From the IMG/VR virus record IMGVR_UViG_3300007634_000002, positions 1 to 64,000 of that record: DNA of 64,000 nt; one strand, written 5' to 3'. Positions 18,466 through 25,280 of the stretch are shown here, piece after piece (the stretch's first letter is position 1; the number at the start of each line of letters is the position of its first letter). The notes under the pieces are model-generated. The model was not told where the DNA came from, made no database searches, and was given only the letters and a program-made list of their open reading frames with translations. This DNA is from a virus. Both the position numbers and the translations under genes were made by a program.

Positions 18466-18593
18466 TTTAACATGTAATCAGCCGGTCATTCGATGCGGAG
18501 TGTTTTTGCTGTTTCCTGCTCGGGCGAATGTTTAAGTGGCTGGTGAAGATTAACAGCGCCAACCGCCACTACGGCTGATATTTTAATTTTACT
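18466..18593 (+). other. non-coding gap with possible structured RNA
   Basis: No ORF with a ribosome site fits here. A nested hairpin is possible: CAGCC (18479-18483) with GGCTG (18538-18542), and inside it CATTCG (18487-18492) with CGAATG (18525-18530). A terminator follows. It may be an mRNA 3' structure or a small RNA. The region also holds a weak 16-codon reading frame from about 18528, without a ribosome site. Confidence 0.3.
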
Positions 18594-18626
18594 AAAAGCA
18601 TGTCGGTAACGGCGTGCTTTTTTTTT
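18594..18626 (+). terminator. rho-independent terminator
   Basis: An 11-bp stem, AAAAGCATGTC / GGCGTGCTTTT with two G-T pairs, closes a 6-base loop and runs into a tract of nine or more T. The AGGAGG ribosome site of the next gene follows at once. It ends the capsid operon. Confidence 0.8.
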
Positions 18627-18637
18627 AGGAGGTTATT

Positions 18638-18907
18638 ATGGCTGCAATTGATACGTGCGCAGGACAACCCGAAATATTATCAAGCCCGTGCGACAACGCT
18701 GAAATTGTCACACCCAACAACGACACCGACCTTACATACGTGACGCGTGGTTTGTGGGTTGGCGGTGCAGGTAGTGTTAACGTTGTATTGGCTGGCGGAC
18801 AGACTGTATTGTTCGCAGGTATTCAAGCCGGTACGTTGCTTCCTTTACGTGTTTCGCGCGTAAAATCGTCAAGTACCAGTGCAACCAACATCGTAGCTAT
18901 TTGGTGA
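18638..18907 (+). CDS. spike-base-like small beta protein
   Basis: 89 residues, start set by AGGAGG. The core TRGLWVGGAGSVNVVLAGG, then QTVLFAGIQAGTLLPLRVSRV and a final TNIVAIW, is the pattern of a widespread small phage protein that includes the spike base protein of the Rhodobacter gene transfer agent (RCAP_Rcc01079 family). These are single beta domains attached to the virion surface, likely supporting a fibre or spike. The family match is from memory of the pattern and is strong. Where it sits on this virion is unknown. Confidence 0.65.
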   Translation: MAAIDTCAGQPEILSSPCDNAEIVTPNNDTDLTYVTRGLWVGGAGSVNVVLAGGQTVLFAGIQAGTLLPLRVSRVKSSSTSATNIVAIW

Positions 18908-18910
18908 CAT

Positions 18911-19051
18911 ATGCCAGACATCGGCACACAAATTCCTTTGTACTGGCGTCCGTCTAATAACGACGGACCCATTGAACAATTGTTGTGGGATACGGTATCA
19001 GATCATATTATGTGGAATAGTGGCGCAACCGATTATCTTTTGTGGATTTAA
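18911..19051 (+). CDS. 46-residue Trp-rich small protein
   Basis: ATG 18911 to TAA 19051, three bases after the previous stop and three before the next ATG, so it fills the gap exactly. The product is polar with four Trp (LYWRP, LLWDT, IMWNS, LLWI) spaced through it and a short hydrophobic end. It has no close ribosome site of its own and would rely on translational coupling. I do not recognise it. It may be a short linker or adaptor for the neighbouring virion proteins. Confidence 0.5.
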   Translation: MPDIGTQIPLYWRPSNNDGPIEQLLWDTVSDHIMWNSGATDYLLWI

Positions 19052-19053
19052 CT

Positions 19054-19557
19054 ATGTCAGGTTTAAGAATAGATCAACTCAGTTCTCGGGTACCTGTCAA
19101 AACAGACATGACGGCAACTACAGCGGCTGGCGGTCCTGCGGGATTCAGCACCATGACGACTGTGGTTGAAGCTGGTTGTTCGGGTGCCACGATATTGACG
19201 ATTGGAAGTACTGGTGCCGGAGGGTCGTTTGCGCATCCGTCCAGCACAGTTAATATAAGTACTAATACAAACAATTTGGCGTTTAGCAGTTCAGCGTTTC
19301 AACGGCTGAATTGTACGAAAGCCAGTCAACTTACAGGAATAGCTCCACCCAACGGATCAGCGCATGCGGACGGCAGAATGATTCGTATTGTCAACGTCGG
19401 AACAGACACAGTTACAATTAAACACATGTCTACGTCGTCTGATGCTGCCAACAGGATTGACACTACTGGCACAGATAAAACGTTAACGTCCAAACATGCG
19501 CTTGAAGTAATTTATGATTCTACTGCCGGAAATTGGCTTGCATGGGAGTTAACTTAA
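19054..19557 (+). CDS. beta-rich virion/fibre protein
   Basis: 167 residues from ATG 19054. It begins MSGLRIDQLSSR, a short helical lead, followed by many Thr/Ser/Gly-rich strands (VNISTNTNNLAF, MIRIVNVGTDTVTIKH) and ends EVIYDSTAGNWLAWELT, a layout that resembles receptor-facing domains of phage fibres. It overlaps the next start by one base (TAATG). No enzymatic motif is seen. Fibre or spike component is the best call. Confidence 0.5.
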   Translation: MSGLRIDQLSSRVPVKTDMTATTAAGGPAGFSTMTTVVEAGCSGATILTIGSTGAGGSFAHPSSTVNISTNTNNLAFSSSAFQRLNCTKASQLTGIAPPNGSAHADGRMIRIVNVGTDTVTIKHMSTSSDAANRIDTTGTDKTLTSKHALEVIYDSTAGNWLAWELT

Positions 19558-19976
19558 TGGCAAGTCTTGTGTACAACTCGTGTATTCGTGATGGGTTGGT
19601 AGGAAACATCAACTTCAGCACAGACACGTTCAAGCTGGCTTTGGTGACATCGGCTTACGGTGCGGCCAAGTCTCATTCCAAGCGCAATGATGTCACGAAC
19701 GAAGTTACGGGCGTCGGTTATACGGCAGGCGGCAATGCTTGTGTTGTTACCGTTGCGGCCGTAGACAATGTTAACAACGACATTGAGCTGTCTTTTGTCG
19801 TAACTTCGTGGACGTCGGCTACCATCACCGCAAAAGGTGGGGTAATATACAAGTCCAGAGGTGGCGCATCATCTGCTGACGAACTTGTAGGATATGTCGA
19901 TTTTGGTAATGACATTTCCTCAACAAACGGTACATTTGCGGTTACGGTTACGACACCACTGAAGTTCCAGAACTAA
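19557..19976 (+). CDS. common phage small structural protein
   Basis: 139 residues, starting at the ATG that overlaps the previous stop. It matches a very common phage pattern from memory: DTFKLALVTSAY, KRNDVTNEVTGVGYTAGG, a central strand ending SWTSATITAKGGVIYK, then LVGYVDFG and SSTNGTFAV. The function of this family is not established; it occurs near tail and head-fibre genes and is probably a virion surface beta-sandwich. Neighbouring genes carry similar-sized beta proteins, so this may be a cluster of exchangeable surface modules. Confidence 0.6.
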   Translation: MASLVYNSCIRDGLVGNINFSTDTFKLALVTSAYGAAKSHSKRNDVTNEVTGVGYTAGGNACVVTVAAVDNVNNDIELSFVVTSWTSATITAKGGVIYKSRGGASSADELVGYVDFGNDISSTNGTFAVTVTTPLKFQN

Positions 19977-19988
19977 GGAGTTTGATTC

Positions 19989-20429
19989 ATGGCAACGTTC
20001 AATAAGGTATACGGTTTTGTTGAGCATCTTGCCGAAAAGATGCATAACCTCGGTGCAGATCAACTTGTCGTCGCTTTGAGTAACACGGCGCCATCCGCAG
20101 AAAGTACGCGTCCTGATCTTTTGACGGCTAACTGCATTTTGGCTAACGTCAGTCAGATCTCTTACACCAACTGTTCCTCACGTAACTTGACCACAACTAC
20201 GAGTTCGCAGTCATCAGGAACGTATGCTCTGGTTTTGGCGGACTTGGTTTTGACTGCAACCGGAACTGTAGGGCCTTTCCGTTACGTTTACATTTACAAC
20301 AGTTCTGCGACACTAGCCACCAACCCTCTGATTGGGTACTACGATTACGGTAGTTCCATTACGTTGGCATCGGGCGAAACATTTACAATTGACTTTGATA
20401 ACGTGAGTGGTGTTTTGACGTTGGCGTAA
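19989..20429 (+). CDS. small virion protein, paralogue of C-terminus of next gene
   Basis: 146 residues. The whole protein matches the C-terminal ~145 residues of the product of 20503-21561: FVEHLAEKMHNLGADQL, NTAPSAES, ISYTNCSSRN, TATGTVGPFRYV, IGYYDYGSSITLASG all recur with small changes. This domain is common in phages next to fibre genes. It is followed by a strong terminator. Its function is unknown; a surface beta-sandwich is likely. Confidence 0.6.
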   Translation: MATFNKVYGFVEHLAEKMHNLGADQLVVALSNTAPSAESTRPDLLTANCILANVSQISYTNCSSRNLTTTTSSQSSGTYALVLADLVLTATGTVGPFRYVYIYNSSATLATNPLIGYYDYGSSITLASGETFTIDFDNVSGVLTLA

Positions 20430-20453
20430 CAGTATAAATGTCGCAAATTTAGT

Positions 20454-20487
20454 AAGTTCTGAACGTGCAATGCGTTCAGAACTTTTT
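20454..20487 (+). terminator. rho-independent terminator
   Basis: A perfect 12-bp stem AAGTTCTGAACG / CGTTCAGAACTT closes a 7-base loop and is followed by a T-run. It lies between the two paralogous genes at 19989 and 20503. Confidence 0.85.
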
Positions 20488-20502
20488 ACTTAGGAATTTG
20501 CA

Positions 20503-21561
20503 ATGGCGCAAACGCATCATTACTTGTTTGACACCTCAGGCACGTACAACGATGCTACGGGCACGACAAATTTTACGAATGTCTACGGCTCAATCGGTAG
20601 TAGTGGGAAAGTAAACCAGTGCTACCAAACCGCATTTTACAACCTGATGGACGGGGTAAACGCATACACGTCCACCAACCTCCTTCCCACGTCAGGCGCA
20701 TTCACGATTGCGTATTGGTGGAAGGCGTCTATTGATGGTCCGGCGATACGGATTTTTTCAATGACCGGGTTTTACATCGGCTACTCGACACCGACAGGGC
20801 TCTTTATCGAGTCGCTAGCGTTTTCGCCATATTTCTACATGTCTGTCAGCGGTGCGCAGAGCGCCAGCGTATGGACGCACACGGTGATTCGCTGGGATGG
20901 CACCAACTGGTCCATTTACATCAACGGCTCGTCTGCCACCATTAGCGGATCAACAACTACTGGGCCGGGTGCGGGGGGCTACGACTCCTCGTCTCCGTTT
21001 CAAATCTTTAACCAGTCGTATAGCAACACCCTCATCGACGATCTCCGTATTTACGACACGGCAATTGATGCGACTGAAATAGCACGCATCTACAACTCAG
21101 GTACGGGCACTCAATCTGACAGTGGCGGTGGCGGAGGTAGCCCTTCCCCAGTCACGTCAGCTTTCTACAAATTCCAACCATTTGTAGAAGCGGCAATGGA
21201 AAAAGTTCACAATTTGGGATCGGATCAGTTAAAGGTAGCTCTTACCAATACGGCACCTTCTGCGGCTAATGCTGTGTTGACGGACATCAGCGAAATCTCC
21301 TACACCAACTGTTCGACACGCAACATTACGACGTCTACAAGCGCGCAAACTTCGGGAACATACAAATTAGTGTGCGCTGACTTGGTTCTTACCGCTAGTG
21401 GAACAGTTGGGCCTTTTAGATACGTCGTGTTGTATAATGACACGGCGGCCAGTAAAAATTTAATTGCTTATTACGATTATGCCAGCAGCGTTACTTTGGC
21501 AAACGGTGACACGTTTACAATTGATTTTGACGGCTCTGGTGGTGTTTTGACTGTAACTTAG
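20503..21561 (+). CDS. LamG-type lectin domain fused to small virion domain
   Basis: 352 residues in three parts. Residues 1-205 form a concanavalin A-like (Laminin G-type) domain: FTIAYWWK, HTVIRWDGTNWSIYINGS and the classic ending IDDLRIYDTAIDATEIARIYNSG. Residues ~208-220 are a Gly/Ser/Pro linker (SDSGGGGGSPSP). The rest is a paralogue of the previous gene. LamG-type domains bind sugars or proteins, so this is a good receptor-binding or surface-adhesion protein. The LamG part is noticeably richer in G+C (35 of 60 bases in 20641-20700) than the C-terminal part (21 of 60 in 21421-21480), which suggests it was acquired separately. Confidence 0.7.
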   Translation: MAQTHHYLFDTSGTYNDATGTTNFTNVYGSIGSSGKVNQCYQTAFYNLMDGVNAYTSTNLLPTSGAFTIAYWWKASIDGPAIRIFSMTGFYIGYSTPTGLFIESLAFSPYFYMSVSGAQSASVWTHTVIRWDGTNWSIYINGSSATISGSTTTGPGAGGYDSSSPFQIFNQSYSNTLIDDLRIYDTAIDATEIARIYNSGTGTQSDSGGGGGSPSPVTSAFYKFQPFVEAAMEKVHNLGSDQLKVALTNTAPSAANAVLTDISEISYTNCSTRNITTSTSAQTSGTYKLVCADLVLTASGTVGPFRYVVLYNDTAASKNLIAYYDYASSVTLANGDTFTIDFDGSGGVLTVT

Positions 21562-21569
21562 GAGGCGTT

Positions 21570-22013
21570 ATGCCGGACATCGACATGGGTAGCGGTAATG
21601 TATTTCCATCAAACAACGGAGGCATTACGCAAACCGAACATGACCGTAATGTGGCGCAAGCAATTGAAATGCGCGAAAACGAAGTGTATCAGTATCAGGT
21701 AAACATTAATAACTTTGAAGCGATGATTGCCACGTTTGCTGACTTGCCACTTACATGGCCTAATGAATTAACAAAATACAAAGGCATGGGGCGCGATCAA
21801 CTTGCTGCGTCAATTGTTGATGACGACGAGCTTGATACAGTTTCGCGGTTGGCTTTCCGTGACGAGCTGAAAATGCGTATTCGTTCGGAAAAAATGGAAC
21901 AGCGCAAAGCTAAAATGATTTTGGCTACGTTTGAAGCACAAGTGACAGATATGGCCAAAATGCGCGAATTGATTGCTGAAATTAAAGCGGCTCGGGTACA
22001 GGCAGCCGTCTAA
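21570..22013 (+). CDS. small helical protein, possible fibre chaperone
   Basis: 147 residues with GGAGG upstream. After ~20 polar residues it is a long, charged helical protein (EHDRNVAQAIEMRENEVYQYQ, ELKMRIRSEKMEQRKAKMIL) likely to form a coiled coil. It sits directly before the giant fibre gene. Small coiled-coil proteins next to fibre genes often assist fibre assembly or attachment, but here this is inference only. No family recognised. Confidence 0.45.
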   Translation: MPDIDMGSGNVFPSNNGGITQTEHDRNVAQAIEMRENEVYQYQVNINNFEAMIATFADLPLTWPNELTKYKGMGRDQLAASIVDDDELDTVSRLAFRDELKMRIRSEKMEQRKAKMILATFEAQVTDMAKMRELIAEIKAARVQAAV

Positions 22014-22026
22014 TTAGGGGTGCGCT

Positions 22027-25000
22027 ATGGCACATCTTGCATTAGCGCATTCAGGTAGTCCGTATATAGGTGTTTGCGGTTGGCATCCATCCACCGGAAC
22101 AGGCACGTTTTTTTCTAACCCTGCGTCACTTCCAGCTAGCGCAGGGAACGGCATTGCGTGGTTTGGCGGTACAAAGCCTACGGCCATTGCTGTTGCGCAC
22201 AGTACTAGCCCGCGTCTTAGTGCGTATCCGTGGTCTGTAAACGGTTTTGGTACAAGATACACCGACCCTGCTGTATTACCCGCTGCTACGGGTAACGACG
22301 TTACTTTTTCGACAACTGATATTTTTGTAGCTACCGGCAGTTCGGCGTATTTGTACGCATATCCTTTTACGGCGGCATCCGGGTTTGGTACTAGATATGC
22401 AAATCCTTTAACAATACCTAACGCCACGGGTAATGATGTTGCTCTTACGCCCGATAACGCAACGGTTGGTGTTGCAACAGGCAGCACATCATTTTTTAGT
22501 GTGTATCCGTTTACTACTGGAACTGGTTTCGGTACAAGATACGCCAACCCTGCAACGCTGCCCGCAGGCGCAGGTAATGGCATTGCTTTTACAGCTACTG
22601 CCGTAGCTGTTGCACAAACGACAAGTCCGTTTGTTTCAGTTTATCCGTTTAATACTGTATCGGGAATTGGTACACGGTATGCCAATCCTAGTCCGGTATT
22701 GCCCGGTGCAAGCGTACACGTTGACTTTTCGCCGGCAGGCGACGCGATTGCCCTTGCTTCGGCGACAACGCCGTATGTAACTGCTTATGCGTGGACAGCT
22801 GGTTCAGGGTTTGGAACAAAGTATTCTAACCCCACAACATTGTTGCTTACTGGCGCATTCTCCGCGCGGTTTACGGCGGATACTTTAACGGTAAGTTCAA
22901 GCTCAGGCGGTCCAAACGTTCTTGTGTATCCGTGGTCATCGGTTTCAGGATTTGGTACGCCACCGTCATCGGCTACCGCTTCAAATTTTGGCACAGGCGG
23001 TACAATTAATGATGCGGTTCTGGCCACAGGTTACTATTACATGCCCGCAACCGTTGCGGCATTTACACTGCCGCCGGCGCAGACTTCGTTTGTACCGCCA
23101 ATTGCTTACAGTATGCCGTGCACAACGGCGGCATTTACTCAGACCGGAATTGCAGCTTCGTTGTTGTATGCAAAATCTCCCGCCGTAGTCGCTACGGCGC
23201 AAGGGTTAACACCGTACGTAGAAGTTTTTGACTGGGCTGACACAAATACCTTAGCAACAAAATATACCAATCCAAGCACGTTACCTACCGGCGCTGGTAG
23301 TGGCGTTGCTATGAAATCCGATGTCATAGCTGTAGCCCATAGTAATACGCCATTCGTATCTGCGTACGCGTGGACGTATCGTACGGGTTTTGGTGCGCGG
23401 TTTACAAACCCAGTCACGGTTCCGGCAACAACTGGGCGCGGCGTTAGTTTCACACCAGACGGTTCCGCTATAGCGGTTTCGTCAAGCACAACACCGTTTA
23501 TAGCTGCTTATCCTTGGTCTGTAAGTGGCTTTGGCACAAAATACACTAATCCTGTAACGTTGCCTACCGGAATATCGGCACAAGTTGTTTTTAGTCCGAC
23601 CGGCGCTGCGATTGCCGTGGCGCATAATACTTCGCCTTTTGTGTCGGCATATCCGTGGTCAGTTAGTGGTTTTGGCACAAAATACGCTAATCCGTTAACA
23701 TTGCCGCCATCTAACTCAGGGGGAGCAGCATTTAATCCTGATGGAACTACTCTTGTAGTTGCATGTGGTTCTTCCGGAACAAGAGCTTATCCATTTTCAG
23801 CTGCCAGCGGTTTTGGTACGGCATACACAGATCCGGTGTCTTCCCCATCGGCAAATGCGCCTTTCTTTTTAAGCACAGGTGATCGGTTATTTTATGCGGG
23901 AACGGCATCGCCATACGTATCTGGATACATATGGAATAACAGTTCCGGTTTTGGCATTAAATACAGTAATCCTAGTTCTTTACCTGCCGGAGCAGGTCAA
24001 TCGCTGGCCGCACTTAATACGTTTAACGATTTAAGTTTGCTTGTTGGGCACAGCACTACACCATTCATTTCTATTTATTCGTTATTAGACGCGGGTCGCA
24101 GTTCGTTTGGTACTAAAACCGCTACATACTTGACACTGCCCACCTCCGCTGTTAGTAGCATTGCTACTGTGCAGTCCAAGGCGTACCGGCTTGTTGCAGA
24201 CAGCAGCAGTTTTACGCAAACAGGCACAAATACGGCGTTTAATTATACAGGCGCGTATCAAATCGCTTCGTGTCCAGCAGCTTCACCGTTTTTAAATGCG
24301 TACCAGTGGACGTCCGGCGGGTTTGGTGCAAAATATGCCAATCCGGCTACGTTGCTAGCCGCAAAAGCGTGCGACGTAACTTTTTCTGCGACTGATATTT
24401 TCTTTTTGAATGACAGTTCACCGTGTATTCACGCATACAGTTGGACAGCGGCTTCCGGATCTGGCACAAAATACACTAATCCAGTAACTGGGCCTTTTGG
24501 CGTAAATACGGGAACTACTACCGGCGGTATTGCGGTAACCCGGCAAAACGATGCTGTCATTGTCGGCGGAAACGTTAGTACGGCGCCGTCTATAGGCGCT
24601 TACCCGTGGACAACAGGTACAGGATTCGGTACACGCTTTACAACTCCTGCGTCGGCACCTACATTTTACGTAAATAATGTTAAATTTGCAGAAGACGGTC
24701 AAGCCGTTTTCTTAGCGGAATATAGTACGCCGTATCTTTCCGCATATGCGTGGTCATCTGTTTCTGGCTTTGGCACGCGCTATACAAATTATCCGACACT
24801 GCCGTCAGGGTCACCGCGTGGTTATGGTCTGGCCATACGTCCTAATATTGTCGCATTTGGTTGTCTGGTCACGCCGTATATATTTGCGTATACGTGGTCG
24901 AACACTACAGGATTTGGTACAAAATTTTCTAATCCGACAACATTACCCGCAAACATGCCGCGCCGTCTTGCGTTTTCACTTACAGGTGATGCGCTTATTG

Positions 25001-25280
25001 GAGCGGTGGATAGCGCACCTCGACAGGTAGCGTATCCATGGTCTGACAGCACAGGTTTTGGTACAAAATATGCCGATCCGGTAGATGAAATTTCAGGAAC
25101 AGCCACATCGGTTGCTGCTGGACCAGACGTAGTAGTTTTTGGTTCAGGCACGCAATCACCTTACACGTTAGCCTATCCGTTTACGACTGCGTCCGGTTAT
25201 GGAAGCCGTTATGCAGCACCACCCGATTTTCAAGCATCGGCCGTTAATGCTGTTGCGTTTAGAGTATCAAAATACTTCAT
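22027..25280 (+). repeat. 21 propeller-blade repeats in 3 x 7
   Basis: About 141-bp protein-level repeats. Each carries a hydrophobic strand, Ser/Thr-Pro-Phe/Tyr, Tyr-Pro-Trp, GFGT, Lys/Arg-Tyr, Asn-Pro. DNA copies are diverged, so the array is old, not recently amplified. Confidence 0.75.

Noticed and set aside
20415-20438. TTGACG and TATAAA as a promoter before the LamG gene
   Set aside because: Spacer is only 12 bases and a strong terminator lies just downstream.
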